Source of the DNA: JAJTHB01 sp033763775
Lineage (GTDB): Bacteria; Pseudomonadota; Alphaproteobacteria; Rickettsiales; SXRF01
Assembly: GCA_033763775.1 (NCBI GenBank)
Contig: JANRJW010000010.1
Location: 1-64,000 of the forward strand
Length of the DNA: 64,000 nt
Reading direction: 5' to 3'
Shown here: piece after piece, positions 13,544 through 22,862 of the stretch
Layout: every line of letters begins with the position of its first letter
Numbering within the stretch: position 1 is the first letter of the stretch
Notes under the pieces: model-generated
Databases searched by the model: none
The model's input: only the letters and a program-made list of their open reading frames with translations
Told to the model about the DNA's origin: nothing
Position numbers and translations under genes: made by a program

Positions 13544-15469
13544 ATGCTCACCACCAATGCCTATGATTTCGACCGCAATGGCAATTTGATTCACTATGAT
13601 CCCACCCGCACTGTGGTGGCCTTCCCAACAACCAAAGAAGAAAAAAAGCTGCACCAGAAGCAGGCTGTTCCTCCCAAAAAACCCAAAATTGATGCCAGCA
13701 AAATCGCGCTGGATTATTCACGCGACGCACTGCTCACTGATTTCGGCAAGGCAACGCTTGATGATCGCTATTTGCTGCCGAACGAAAATTACCAGCAGAT
13801 GTTTGCCCGCGTGGCGAGCGCGTTTGCGGATGATCTGGATCATGCCCAGCGCCTTTATGATTACATCTCGCGCTTATGGTTCATGCCGTCGACTCCGATT
13901 CTTTCCAATGGCGGCGCGGGCAGGGGGCTTCCTATTTCCTGCTTCCTGAACACGGTGGCCGATTCGCTTGATGGAATTGTTTCGACCTGGAACGAAAACG
14001 TGCTGCTTGCGAGCAATGGCGGCGGTATCGGGACTTACTGGGGCTTTGTGCGCGGGGTGGGCGAGCCTGTTGGTCGCGCAGGCAAAACCTCGGGCATTAT
14101 TCCGTTTGTTCGCGTGATGGATTCGCTGACGCTCGCTATTTCGCAAGGTTCACTGCGGCGTGGCTCGGCGGCGGTGTATCTCGATATTCACCATCCGGAA
14201 ATCGAAGAGTTTCTTGAAATCCGCAAACCTTCCGGTGATTTCAATCGTAAATCGCTGAACCTGCATCACGGCATCAACATCACCGATGAATTCATGGAAG
14301 CGGTGAAGAGCGATAGCGAGTTCGGCCTGCGATCGCCCAAGACCGATCAGGTGATTAAAACCGTGAATGCGAGGAAGCTCTTCCAGAAAATTCTGGAAAT
14401 GCGCATCCAGACCGGTGAGCCGTACATTATTTATATCGATACTGCTAATAAATCCATGCCCAAGCACCAGCGCGAGCTTGGCCTGAAAGTGCGTATGAGC
14501 AATCTGTGCAGCGAGATTCTGCTGGCGACCGGCCCCGACCATCTCGGCAAGGATCGCACGGCCGTGTGCTGCCTTTCTTCGCTCAATGCCGAGACGTGGG
14601 ACGAGTGGCACGACCACCCGCGCATCATCGAAGATGTGCTGCGCTTCCTTGATAATGTGCTGCAGGATTTTATCGACAACGCGCCGGATGGCATGGCGCG
14701 CGCCAAATATTCTGCCGCGCGCGAGCGTTCGGTCGGTCTTGGGCTGATGGGCTTTCATTCCTTCCTGCAAAGTAAGGGCGTGCCGTTTGAGTCAGCAATG
14801 GCGAAAAGCTGGAACATGAAAATGTTCCGCCATATGCGCCGCGCGTCGGATGCAGCATCGGTGAAGCTTGCCGAAGAACGCGGCGCCTGCCCGGACGCTG
14901 CCGAGCGTGGCATCAAGGCGCGCTTTTCGCACAAAATCGCGATTGCGCCGACCGCCTCCATCTCGATCATCTGCGGCGGCACCTCGGCCTGCATCGAGCC
15001 GATTCCCGCGAATGTGTACACGCATAAAACACTCTCAGGTAATTTCTCGGTGAAAAATCGCCATCTCGAGGCGCTGCTTGAAAGCAAAGGCATGAACAAC
15101 GACGCGGTGTGGCAATCGATTGTGGAAAATGAAGGTTCGGTTTTGCATCTGGACGGCCTCACGCAGGATGAAAAAGACACCTTCAAAACCGCTTTTGAGA
15201 TTGACCAGCGTTGGGTGGTGGAGCTGGCGGGCGACCGCGCGCCGTATATCTGCCAGGGCCAGTCGATCAACGTGTTCCTGCCTGCCGATATTGATAAGTG
15301 GGATCTGCTGATGCTGCATTGGAAGGCGTGGGAGCTGGGCGTTAAAAGTCTTTATTACTGCCGCTCGAAATCCATTCAGCGCGCAGAAACGGTTGGTAGT
15401 GAAGCCAAAGTCAGCAAGCAGATCGAAACCAAACGCACGGATTATGAGGAATGTTTGGCGTGTCAATAG
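13544..15469 (+). CDS. nrdA: Class I ribonucleoside-diphosphate reductase, alpha subunit
   Basis: The 641-residue protein is the catalytic subunit that reduces ribonucleoside diphosphates to deoxynucleotides. The active-site cysteines are present in GLPISCFLN, SNLCSEI and AVCCLSSLN, and the C-terminal shuttle pair is C637 and C640 (ECLACQ). Substrate loops SNGGGIGTYWG and the PTASISIICG block are intact. It is shorter than E. coli NrdA and appears to lack a full N-terminal ATP-cone. A GGGGG-type ribosome-binding site precedes the ATG. It is followed by a palindromic repeat and nrdB, probably one transcript under NrdR. Confidence 0.95.
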   Translation: MLTTNAYDFDRNGNLIHYDPTRTVVAFPTTKEEKKLHQKQAVPPKKPKIDASKIALDYSRDALLTDFGKATLDDRYLLPNENYQQMFARVASAFADDLDHAQRLYDYISRLWFMPSTPILSNGGAGRGLPISCFLNTVADSLDGIVSTWNENVLLASNGGGIGTYWGFVRGVGEPVGRAGKTSGIIPFVRVMDSLTLAISQGSLRRGSAAVYLDIHHPEIEEFLEIRKPSGDFNRKSLNLHHGINITDEFMEAVKSDSEFGLRSPKTDQVIKTVNARKLFQKILEMRIQTGEPYIIYIDTANKSMPKHQRELGLKVRMSNLCSEILLATGPDHLGKDRTAVCCLSSLNAETWDEWHDHPRIIEDVLRFLDNVLQDFIDNAPDGMARAKYSAARERSVGLGLMGFHSFLQSKGVPFESAMAKSWNMKMFRHMRRASDAASVKLAEERGACPDAAERGIKARFSHKIAIAPTASISIICGGTSACIEPIPANVYTHKTLSGNFSVKNRHLEALLESKGMNNDAVWQSIVENEGSVLHLDGLTQDEKDTFKTAFEIDQRWVVELAGDRAPYICQGQSINVFLPADIDKWDLLMLHWKAWELGVKSLYYCRSKSIQRAETVGSEAKVSKQIETKRTDYEECLACQ

Positions 15470-15474
15470 GCGCT

Positions 15475-15561
15475 TGTCATCCCCGGCTTGTCCGGGGATC
15501 TAGAGCCAAATAGAAATATCTCTGTTGTGACCCGAGATCCCCGCATAAAGCGGGGATGACG
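15475..15561. repeat. Dispersed palindromic element (copy 1)
   Basis: The element starts GTCATCCCCGG-CTTGT-CCGGGGATC and ends GAGATCCCCGC-ATAAA-GCGGGGATGAC, two hairpins whose outer ends are complementary so the whole unit can fold on itself. It lies between nrdA and nrdB. Related units sit at 19882 and 51185. In the nrd transcript it could stabilise or process the message. Confidence 0.8.
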
Positions 15562-15574
15562 AAAGGAAAGAATA

Positions 15575-16657
15575 ATGACCAGCTACGAAAAAACAAGTCC
15601 GTTTGAGCTCCAGAACAAAGGCCTGATCGGCCTGCTCGAGACCACCGGCACCTATAATATCGATCGCTATCCGTGGGCGTATCAGGCGTGGAAACGCCAG
15701 CAGCAGATTCACTGGATGGGCGAGGAAGTGCCGCTTGGTGAAGACGTAAAAGATTGGGCGGGCAAACGCCTTTCCGAGGGCGAGCGCAATTTGCTCACGC
15801 AGATTTTCCGCTTCTTCACCCAGTCGGATGTTGAGGTATCTGAGAATTATTTCAAGCGCTACATCCCCATTTTCCAGCCGCTCGAAGTGCAGATGATGAT
15901 GGCGGCCTTCACCAACATGGAAACGGTGCATATCGACGCTTATGCGCTGCTGCTCAAAACACTCGGCATGCCGCAGACGGAATTTGAAGCGTTCAAGGAC
16001 TACGCGGCGCTGCGCGCGAAAGCGGACTACATGCACAGCTTCGGCACGAACAGCTGCTCGGATGTGGCGCGCACGCTCGCCATGTTCGGCGCATTCACCG
16101 AAGGCATGGCGCTGTTTGCCAGCTTCGCGATGCTGATGAATTTCCCGCGCTTCAACAAGATGAAAGGCATGGGGCAGATTGTGAGCTGGTCGGTGCGCGA
16201 TGAATCGCTGCACTGCGAATCGATCATCCGCCTGTATCATGAGTGGAATAAGGAAACCGGCGCGGTGACGCAGAGCGTTGCCGATGACATCACCGAGGTG
16301 GGCAAAACCATGGTGAGCCTCGAGGATAAATTCGTGGAGCTCGCCTTTGAGCATGGCGAAGTGCAGGGCATGAAAGCTGAAGATATTCAGAACTATGTTC
16401 GCTATATCTGCGACTGGCGCCTGACGCAGCTCAGGCTCAGACCCGTATACGGCTACTTCACCGGTGAGGCCGGCGAATACAGCCAGACCAAAGAACATCC
16501 GCTGCCGTGGTTATCAGCGATGCTGAACGGCGTCGAGCATGCCAACTTCTTCGAGGCGCGCGCCACCGAATATTCCAAAGCCGCTACCAAAGGCGAATGG
16601 CACGGCGATGGCGGTGTGTGGGCGGCGTTTGATCAGGTGAAGGCCAAAGCGGCGTAA
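15575..16657 (+). CDS. nrdB: Class Ia ribonucleotide reductase, beta (radical) subunit
   Basis: The 360-residue protein supplies the tyrosyl radical for NrdA. Ligands of the di-iron centre are visible: Asp85, Glu116 and His119 in METVHIDAY, and the later Glu and His in WSVRDESLHCE. Tyr123 in METVHIDAYALL occupies the radical position, so this is a Tyr-radical (class Ia-like) enzyme rather than the manganese/iron Phe type. A GGAAAG ribosome-binding site precedes the ATG. It is separated from nrdA by a palindromic element and followed by a strong terminator. Confidence 0.95.
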   Translation: MTSYEKTSPFELQNKGLIGLLETTGTYNIDRYPWAYQAWKRQQQIHWMGEEVPLGEDVKDWAGKRLSEGERNLLTQIFRFFTQSDVEVSENYFKRYIPIFQPLEVQMMMAAFTNMETVHIDAYALLLKTLGMPQTEFEAFKDYAALRAKADYMHSFGTNSCSDVARTLAMFGAFTEGMALFASFAMLMNFPRFNKMKGMGQIVSWSVRDESLHCESIIRLYHEWNKETGAVTQSVADDITEVGKTMVSLEDKFVELAFEHGEVQGMKAEDIQNYVRYICDWRLTQLRLRPVYGYFTGEAGEYSQTKEHPLPWLSAMLNGVEHANFFEARATEYSKAATKGEWHGDGGVWAAFDQVKAKAA

Positions 16658-16667
16658 CGATTTATTT

Positions 16668-16696
16668 CCTCTCCCCGGCGGGGAGAGGATGTTTTT
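16668..16696 (+). terminator. Rho-independent terminator after nrdB
   Basis: CCTCTCCCC and GGGGAGAGG form a perfect 9-bp stem with a GGC loop, followed by ATGTTTTT. It also lies just past the end of the convergent permease gene, so it may serve both strands. Confidence 0.85.
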
Positions 16697-19203
16697 CATT
16701 CATTCCTCAAATAGGGTGCGGCGGGCTGGGCGAGTGTGCGCCCGGTAACCGCCCAGCCGATGGAAAGTGTGAGCAGCACGCAGGCAAGGCCGGTGAGTAG
16801 CGCAGGCAGGGTGTAGAACATCCAGGTGAGTTCCATCATCCGAACCAGAATCGCCCACGAGATGAACGCGCCAAGCGCCAGCGAAATAACGGCGGCAATC
16901 GCACCCAGCAGGCTGAACTCCAGCAGGAAGGCCTTGACCAGCGTGCGGCTTGGTGTGCCGAGCACTTTCAGGATCACTGTATCGTAAAGCCGCTGTGTGC
17001 GTGTGGCAGCGAGGCTACTGGCCAGCACCAGCACGCCGGTCGCCACCGCGACCAGCGCGGTGACACGCACGGCATCGGCGATGCTGGTGAGAATGCCGGT
17101 GGCGGCTTCAATCGCATCGGTGAGGCGGATCATCGACACGTTGGGAAACGCCGCGCCCATGACTTTCTGAATACGGCCCTCCTCACGGGGATCCGCCACC
17201 ACCGTGGCGAGCCAGCTATGCGGCGCGGCCTCGAGCGTGCCGGGTGCGAAGGTGAAGGCAAAATTGATCGTGAAATTCGTCCAGTTCACTTCGCGCACAT
17301 TGGCGATGGTGGCGGTGATGTCGCGGCCGAGAATGTTAAAGGTGATCTGATCGCCCGGCTTCACCCCGAAACCTTTTTCCACATCATTCACCACCGACAC
17401 CAGCGGGGGCCCCTGATAATCCGCCGGCCACCAGCTGCCGGAGGTGATGGTGGAATGGGCGGGAAGTTCGCTGGTGTAGGTGAAGCCGCGGTCGTTCTGC
17501 AGCAGCCAGCGTTCAGATTCATCGACCAAGGCCTGCGCGGCCGGCACGCCATTTACTGAGACGATGCGCCCGCGAATATTGGCAGCGAATTTGACCTCGC
17601 GTGCGCTGGGCTGCTGCTCCAGCAGTGCGCCAAAGGCTTCCTTCTGGCTGCCTTGAATATCAAGGAAGAAAAAGGCCGGCGCATCGCTGGGAAGATTGCG
17701 CGTGATGCCGTCGCGCAGGTTGAATTCAATGAGTGTGACGGTGACCAGCACGGTCAGCCCAAGCCCCAGCGACACCAGCGTGCCGGCAGTGGCATTGCCC
17801 GGCCGGTGCAGGTTGCGTACGGCGAGTTTCAGCGCTGGTTTTCCCTGAATGTGAAGCTTGGCGGCCAGTTTGGAAATGACCCAGCCCATCACCCAGAAAA
17901 TGAGCAGCGAAAACATCGCCCCCACGGCAAACCACATGGCAAAACGCCCGTCGCGCGCACTGGCGATGGTGAGCAGCGCCAGCAGCAGCGCCAGCACCAC
18001 GGTTGCCAGCTTGAACGCTGTGGGCGGTGCGGCGCGCATCGGCGAGATGCTGCTGCGAAACAGCTCGAGCGCCGGTGTGGCGACCGCCTGACCCAGCGGC
18101 CAGAGTGTGAATAAAAACGCGATGATCAGCCCAAACAGCGCAGGAATCATGAGGCCGGCAGCGGTGAGGGTAGGGGTGATGGTGAAGGGCAGCAGCTCAG
18201 AGAGCGCCGGCGCCGCGACAAATGGCAGCGCCGCGCCGATGGCAAGGCCAGCAGCGGTGCCAAGCAGCGTAATGACCAGCACCTGCCAGAGATAGATGCG
18301 ATGAATCAGCCCCAGCGTGGCGCCGAGTGATTTGAAAATGGCAATGGTTTTCATGCGCGTTTCAAAATGGGCGCGCATGCCATTGCCGATGCCGATGCCG
18401 CCGATCAGCAGCGCCGATAAGCCCACCAGCGTGAGAAACAGCATGAACCGATTCACAAACCGCGTGATCTGCGGCGAGGCGTTATCCGCATCGGTGATGC
18501 GCAGATTGCCTTCGGGAAATTCCGCCTTGAGTGCGGCAACCGTTTGTTTGAGATTCGCATTTTCCGGCAGGCGGGCGCGCAGGTCAAAATACGACATGCT
18601 GCCGGTGGCAAGCAGGCCGGTTTGGCGCATGGTATCGCCGGAAATGATCACCCTCGGCGCAATGCCAAAACGCTCGCTGCCCGCGCGATCCGGCTCATGG
18701 GTGATAAAGCCGCGGATGGTAAGCAGCATCTCGCCGAGCCTTACCTGCTCGCCGACCTTCAGATTCAGTCTGGTTTCAAGCGCCGGATCAAGCAGCACCC
18801 CGCGATCTGCGAGGAGTGTTTGAATATCGGTGCCGCTTGTTGTCTCAAGAGCGCCATAAAGCGGATAGATGGAATCCACCGCTTTCAGCTCCACGAGCGT
18901 GTTATCGCCGCTAGCAGCGCTTGCGAGCATGACGCGCATCTCGATCGTTTCACTTAAAGTCGCCCCGCGCGCCGCCAGCCAGTCCTGCATCGATTTCGGC
19001 ACCGGTTGATAGAGATTTCGCACAATCAGATCCGCGCCGAGGATGGTGCGGCCATTCTCCTCAATCGCGGTGAGCACGCTGCGGCTGACCAGCTGCACCG
19101 CCGAGATGGTGGCAACGCCAAGAACCAGGCATAGCAGCACAATTTTCAGGCTGCGCAGCGCGCCGCGAAGATCTTTGATCGCATAGGTGAGGGCAAGGCT
19201 CAT
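16696..19203 (-). CDS. ybbP: FtsX-like ABC transporter permease (YbbP type)
   Basis: The 835-residue membrane protein has an N-terminal helix after MSLALTYAIKDLRGAL, a large periplasmic domain, a first block of FtsX-type helices in mid-protein (LTLVGLSALLIGGIGIGNGM), further helices, a second periplasmic domain and a final FtsX block, the arrangement of the YbbP/MacB-like permeases. It pairs with the ATP-binding protein encoded upstream with an ATGA overlap, which fixes this start. The pair lies divergent from a tesA-like gene, as in E. coli. Relatives are thought to move or extract lipids or peptides; the substrate here is unknown. Confidence 0.88.
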   Translation of the reverse strand: MSLALTYAIKDLRGALRSLKIVLLCLVLGVATISAVQLVSRSVLTAIEENGRTILGADLIVRNLYQPVPKSMQDWLAARGATLSETIEMRVMLASAASGDNTLVELKAVDSIYPLYGALETTSGTDIQTLLADRGVLLDPALETRLNLKVGEQVRLGEMLLTIRGFITHEPDRAGSERFGIAPRVIISGDTMRQTGLLATGSMSYFDLRARLPENANLKQTVAALKAEFPEGNLRITDADNASPQITRFVNRFMLFLTLVGLSALLIGGIGIGNGMRAHFETRMKTIAIFKSLGATLGLIHRIYLWQVLVITLLGTAAGLAIGAALPFVAAPALSELLPFTITPTLTAAGLMIPALFGLIIAFLFTLWPLGQAVATPALELFRSSISPMRAAPPTAFKLATVVLALLLALLTIASARDGRFAMWFAVGAMFSLLIFWVMGWVISKLAAKLHIQGKPALKLAVRNLHRPGNATAGTLVSLGLGLTVLVTVTLIEFNLRDGITRNLPSDAPAFFFLDIQGSQKEAFGALLEQQPSAREVKFAANIRGRIVSVNGVPAAQALVDESERWLLQNDRGFTYTSELPAHSTITSGSWWPADYQGPPLVSVVNDVEKGFGVKPGDQITFNILGRDITATIANVREVNWTNFTINFAFTFAPGTLEAAPHSWLATVVADPREEGRIQKVMGAAFPNVSMIRLTDAIEAATGILTSIADAVRVTALVAVATGVLVLASSLAATRTQRLYDTVILKVLGTPSRTLVKAFLLEFSLLGAIAAVISLALGAFISWAILVRMMELTWMFYTLPALLTGLACVLLTLSIGWAVTGRTLAQPAAPYLRNE

Positions 19204-19862
19204 GCCAGCACCTTTCCGTCTTTGATGTGAATGGTGTGGTCGCACATCGCGGCAAGCGCCGGATCATGGGTGATCAGCATCAGTGTGGCGCTGTGGTCTT
19301 TCACCCGTTCAAACAGCAGGGTCATGATGCTGCTTCCCGTGTCCTGATCGAGGTTGCCGGTGGGCTCATCCGCCAGAATCAGCGCGGGTTTCATGGCGAG
19401 CGCCCGCGCAATCGCCACGCGCTGCTGCTCGCCGCCGGAAAGCTGCGAAGGATAATGCGTCAGCCGGTGGCCAAGCTGCACGCTGACAAGCGCCTCTTTC
19501 GCACGCTCGCTCGCTGCTGGCACTCCCGCCAGCTCGAGGGGAATGGCGACATTTTCCAGCGCGGTCATGGTGGGAATCAAATGGAAGTTCTGAAACACAA
19601 TGCCCATGCGGTCGCGCCGGAGCCCCGCCATCTCGCCTTCGCTGTGGTGGGTGATGTCTGCCCCGTCAAAGATCAGCGTGCCGCTGGTGGCCTTCAGCAG
19701 CCCGGCGCAGATCATCATCAGCGAAGTTTTGCCGGAGCCCGAAGGCCCCACCACCGCCACCGACTTGCCCTTTGGCAGCGAGAGCGAAACCCCGCGCAGG
19801 ATGTCAACCATTCCCGCTGATCCTGGTAGTGACAAAGTGACATCGTTCATGGAAAGCAGCAT
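19200..19862 (-). CDS. ybbA: ABC transporter ATP-binding protein (YbbA type)
   Basis: The 220-residue protein has a complete ATPase domain: Walker A GPSGSGKTSLM, Q-loop VFQNFHLIP, signature LSGGEQQRVAIARAL, Walker B LILADEPTGNLD and the switch His in LITHDPAL. It resembles the LolD/MacB/YbbA group that works with FtsX-like permeases. The stop overlaps the permease start, so the two proteins are made together. Translation may begin at the first ATG or at MNDVTLSL four residues later. Confidence 0.92.
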   Translation of the reverse strand: MLLSMNDVTLSLPGSAGMVDILRGVSLSLPKGKSVAVVGPSGSGKTSLMMICAGLLKATSGTLIFDGADITHHSEGEMAGLRRDRMGIVFQNFHLIPTMTALENVAIPLELAGVPAASERAKEALVSVQLGHRLTHYPSQLSGGEQQRVAIARALAMKPALILADEPTGNLDQDTGSSIMTLLFERVKDHSATLMLITHDPALAAMCDHTIHIKDGKVLA

Positions 19863-19881
19863 GGGGGCATCCTTATTGTTT

Positions 19882-19970
19882 TGTCACCCCGGCGCAGGCC
19901 GGGGTCCACGCCATCCCTTGCCGAAGCATAAAGAGTTTGACATGGATACCGGCCTTCGCCGGTATGACGA
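19882..19970. repeat. Dispersed palindromic element (copy 2)
   Basis: GTCACCCCGGC-GCA-GGCCGGGGTCC opens the unit and GGATACCGGC-CTTC-GCCGGTATGAC closes it. Layout and outer ends match the copy at 15475 but the hairpin arms differ, so it is a diverged or related family member. It occupies the divergent promoter region between ybbA and the tesA-like gene. Confidence 0.72.
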
Positions 19971-20039
19971 GAAAGCTGGAATATGACATACTTTAGAATA
20001 TACTGATGCGGTAACATAGTGCGGGAGCGAAAAAAAACA

Positions 20040-20660
20040 ATGCGTGCCATACTACTGAGTCTTTTGCTTATATTTCAGGTGGGTGCTGTGCAGGCGGCGG
20101 CGCTTCGCGTGGTCGCGCTGGGTGATAGCCTGACTTCCGGTTATGGCCTCGAAGCAGGGCAGGATTTTCCTTCGCAGCTGGCGAAGGCGCTGGCGGGCAG
20201 GGGGCTTAAGGTGGCGATGGAAAATGCTGGCGTGGCGGGGGATACGTCAGCGGGCGGCCTCGCACGCGTTGACTGGTCGGTGGGCGGCGAGCTGAAACCG
20301 GCGCTGGTGATTGTTGGCCTTGGTGGCAACGACATGCTGCGCGGGATTGACCCGGCGCATACCAAGGCGAACCTTGCCGGTATTCTGGCCAAGCTGAATG
20401 AAAAACAAATCCCCGTGCTGCTGCTTGGCATGCGCACCGGGCCTAATATGGGCGCCGAATATCGCCAGCAGTTTGATGCGATCTATCCCGCGCTGGCCGA
20501 GGAATATCGCGTATCGCTGTATCCGTTTTTTTTAGAGGGCGTGGCGCTTAACCCGGCGATGAACCAGCGCGACGGTATTCATCCTAACCAGCTTGGCGTT
20601 GCGCGCATGGTGGAAGGGGTGCTGCCTTATGCACTGCAGATTTTAGAGGCGCGGCCATGA
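20040..20660 (+). CDS. tesA: Periplasmic arylesterase/lysophospholipase, SGNH family (TesA-like)
   Basis: The 206-residue protein starts with a signal peptide (MRAILLSLLLIFQVGAVQA, cleavage near A/A). The SGNH blocks follow: VALGDSLTSGYG with the nucleophile Ser, NAGVAGDTSAG with Gly, GGNDMLRG with Asn, and DGIHPNQLG with the catalytic Asp and His. It should hydrolyse short acyl esters, thioesters or lysophospholipids in the periplasm. The gene is divergent from ybbA-ybbP, the same arrangement as in E. coli. An in-frame GTG seven codons upstream is possible, but the ATG gives a proper signal peptide. It overlaps the next gene by ATGA. Confidence 0.9.
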   Translation: MRAILLSLLLIFQVGAVQAAALRVVALGDSLTSGYGLEAGQDFPSQLAKALAGRGLKVAMENAGVAGDTSAGGLARVDWSVGGELKPALVIVGLGGNDMLRGIDPAHTKANLAGILAKLNEKQIPVLLLGMRTGPNMGAEYRQQFDAIYPALAEEYRVSLYPFFLEGVALNPAMNQRDGIHPNQLGVARMVEGVLPYALQILEARP

Positions 20661-21094
20661 AAAAAATAGCCTTGGCGCTCAGCCTGCTTGTCGCGGCCTG
20701 CAGCTCGCTGGATGTCGGGCGGCTGATGGAGGCCTATCTCTGGCAAAAGCGCGTGCTGCTGGTGTTTACGCCAAGCGCCGACCACCCCCGTTATCAGGCG
20801 ATGAACCAGCGCCTGCCCGGACTGCCGGAAAGCCTGAAAGAGCGTGATGTGGTGATCTGGCGTATTATTGAAGATACGCAGATTTCCATCAATGGAGAGC
20901 TGAAACCGCAGCTGCCCACCAAGCCATTTTATGACTATTTCAAGGTAGAAAAGGGCAGCTTTGCTGTCATTCTGCTTGGCAAGGATGGTGAGGAAAAACA
21001 CCGTGGCAGCAAGGATATCGGCACTAGCTGCGTGGAAACCATCATCGACCTCATGCCCATGGGCGCGGCCGAAAAATCTGCCCGAAATCGTTGA
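20657..21094 (+). CDS. DUF4174-type lipoprotein
   Basis: The 145-residue protein has a short signal sequence ending in LLVAACSS, a plausible lipobox with Cys17. The mature part (KRVLLVFTPSADHPRYQ, then FAVILLGKDGEEKHRGS) matches the thioredoxin-like DUF4174 pattern without a CxxC motif. It is probably anchored to the periplasmic face of a membrane. Function is not known; the coupling to the tesA-like gene suggests they act in the same compartment. An asnB promoter begins right at its stop. Confidence 0.75.
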   Translation: MKKIALALSLLVAACSSLDVGRLMEAYLWQKRVLLVFTPSADHPRYQAMNQRLPGLPESLKERDVVIWRIIEDTQISINGELKPQLPTKPFYDYFKVEKGSFAVILLGKDGEEKHRGSKDIGTSCVETIIDLMPMGAAEKSARNR

Positions 21095-21119
21095 CATGCT
21101 TTCGTGATTGGTCTGTAGT
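21091..21119 (+). promoter_or_regulatory. Promoter for asnB, predicted leaderless transcript
   Basis: A perfect -35 TTGACA is followed by exactly 17 bases and the -10-like TGTAGT. Only six bases separate the -10 box from the asnB ATG, so the transcript should start at or next to the A of the start codon, with no ribosome-binding site. The same geometry is seen at 28231. Confidence 0.55.
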
Positions 21120-21125
21120 GCCCGC

Positions 21126-22862
21126 ATGTGTGGAATTGCCGGGCTGATCAATGTCGAGGGAGCCACCATTGCCGATGTGCAGGCGATGGTGAGTGTCGTG
21201 CGTCACCGCGGGCCGGATGATGCGGGTGTCGTGCAACATGGCGCCGCGGTGATGGGGCATGCAAGGCTTGCGATCGTCGATCCGGCAACCGGCCGTCAGC
21301 CACTTTATAATGAGGATGGCAGCGTTTGCGTCACCTTCAACGGCTGCATCTATAATTATGTTGAGCTGCGCGCTGAACTGGAGGCGAAAGGCTATCACTT
21401 CAAAACACGCTGCGACACGGAAGTACTGGTGCATCTCTGGCGCGCCGAGGGCGAAAACATGATGCGCCGGATGATCGGCATGTTTGCTTTCTTCATCTGG
21501 GACACCAAGCAGCAGCGCGGCATGCTGGTGCGTGATCGCCAGGGCATCAAGCCCTGCTTTGTCGCCCGCTACCAAGGCGGCTATGCCTTTGCCAGCGAGA
21601 TGAAATCGATTCTGGCGCTGCCAGGTATGAAGCGCGAGCTGAATGCATCGGCGCTCAAAGAAGTCTTCGCGTTTAATTACTGCCTCTCGCCCCATACCTG
21701 TTTTACCGGCATTGAGCATGTTGAGCCGGGCTGTTACTGGCTGTTTGAAGGGAAAAAAGAGCCGCAGAAAAAACGCTACTGGCAGTGGCCATTGGAGGAA
21801 GAAAAACGAACGCCGAGCTTTGAGGAATTCGAGGCGCTGCTTGAAGATGCGGTTAGGCTCCAGATGCGCTTTGATGTTGCGGGCGGGCTTTATCTTTCAG
21901 GCGGCGTGGATTCATCGGTGGTGGGCTACCATGTGCGCCGCGCGTGGCGCGAAAAAAACCTTGATGCCTACGGGCTGAACACGGTGAATGAAGCTTACAG
22001 CGAGTTTGGTTTTTCTGAGCAAGCGGCGGATCAGCTTGATATTCATCTTCATGAGGTGCGTATTGAGCCGAAGCTGCTGCCGGAGATTGCCAGCAAAGTT
22101 ATCCGGCATGCCGAGCAGCCGCACGGCGATTTTTCTTTTTTCCTATTTTATCTGCTGGCCGAGCGCGCCCACCGTGATGGCAAGGTGGTGCTTTTTTCCG
22201 GCGATGGGCCGGATGAAGCGCTTGGCGGCCAGCATTTCCGCCGCGCGCCAAGGCCGGATTTTTCGCTGAAGGATTATTTTGCCACCATTAATTACATGGA
22301 CAGCCACCATCGCGCGTGCGTGCTGAATCCTGATTTTGAACATGAAACGCCCGACCCCTGGGCACGCTTTCAGGAAAAACTTGCGCCGTTTGGCCATATG
22401 AGCCTGATTGACCAGATTGTTGCCTTTGAAACTACCAGCCTGCTGCCCGGCAATAACCTGCTGAAAGGTGAGCGTATGGGCGCCGCATGGTCAACCGAAG
22501 TGCGCTCGCCGCTGATGGATCATCGCATCAGCGAGCTGTTTGTATGCTTGCCGAGTAGCCAGAAATTTGCAGATGGCTACAGCAAGTTTTATTTCAAAAA
22601 TTATGCAGCAACCAAATTCCCGCGCGAGTTTATCTTCCGCGAAAAAACCATGCCGACCATGCCGATCGGCGAATGGATCAAAGCGCCGCTTTATGACTGG
22701 GCGCATGAGCTGCTTGCGCGCCATGACGGTAGCATCATGAACACCAAAGCAGCACTTGCCATGCTCGCTGAGCACAAAGAAGGCAAAGCCAACCACACCA
22801 AGCATCTGCGCACGATGCTGATGACGCAGCTGTGGCTTGAGCATGTAGGGTGCCCCGCATGA
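21126..22862 (+). CDS. asnB: Asparagine synthase-like glutamine amidotransferase of the polysaccharide locus
   Basis: The 578-residue protein has a class II glutaminase domain with the nucleophile Cys2 (MCGIAG) and a synthase domain with the pyrophosphatase loop LSGGVDSSVV near residue 258. Two family-conserved spots are altered: FNGEIYN reads FNGCIYN (Cys74 for Glu) and the synthase block reads FSGDGPDEALGG. AsnB-like proteins in glycan loci often amidate uronic acids rather than make asparagine, so the acceptor here may be a sugar carboxylate. The start is the ATG of MCGIAG, since Cys must be residue 2. Its stop overlaps the ligase gene by ATGA. Confidence 0.85.
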   Translation: MCGIAGLINVEGATIADVQAMVSVVRHRGPDDAGVVQHGAAVMGHARLAIVDPATGRQPLYNEDGSVCVTFNGCIYNYVELRAELEAKGYHFKTRCDTEVLVHLWRAEGENMMRRMIGMFAFFIWDTKQQRGMLVRDRQGIKPCFVARYQGGYAFASEMKSILALPGMKRELNASALKEVFAFNYCLSPHTCFTGIEHVEPGCYWLFEGKKEPQKKRYWQWPLEEEKRTPSFEEFEALLEDAVRLQMRFDVAGGLYLSGGVDSSVVGYHVRRAWREKNLDAYGLNTVNEAYSEFGFSEQAADQLDIHLHEVRIEPKLLPEIASKVIRHAEQPHGDFSFFLFYLLAERAHRDGKVVLFSGDGPDEALGGQHFRRAPRPDFSLKDYFATINYMDSHHRACVLNPDFEHETPDPWARFQEKLAPFGHMSLIDQIVAFETTSLLPGNNLLKGERMGAAWSTEVRSPLMDHRISELFVCLPSSQKFADGYSKFYFKNYAATKFPREFIFREKTMPTMPIGEWIKAPLYDWAHELLARHDGSIMNTKAALAMLAEHKEGKANHTKHLRTMLMTQLWLEHVGCPA

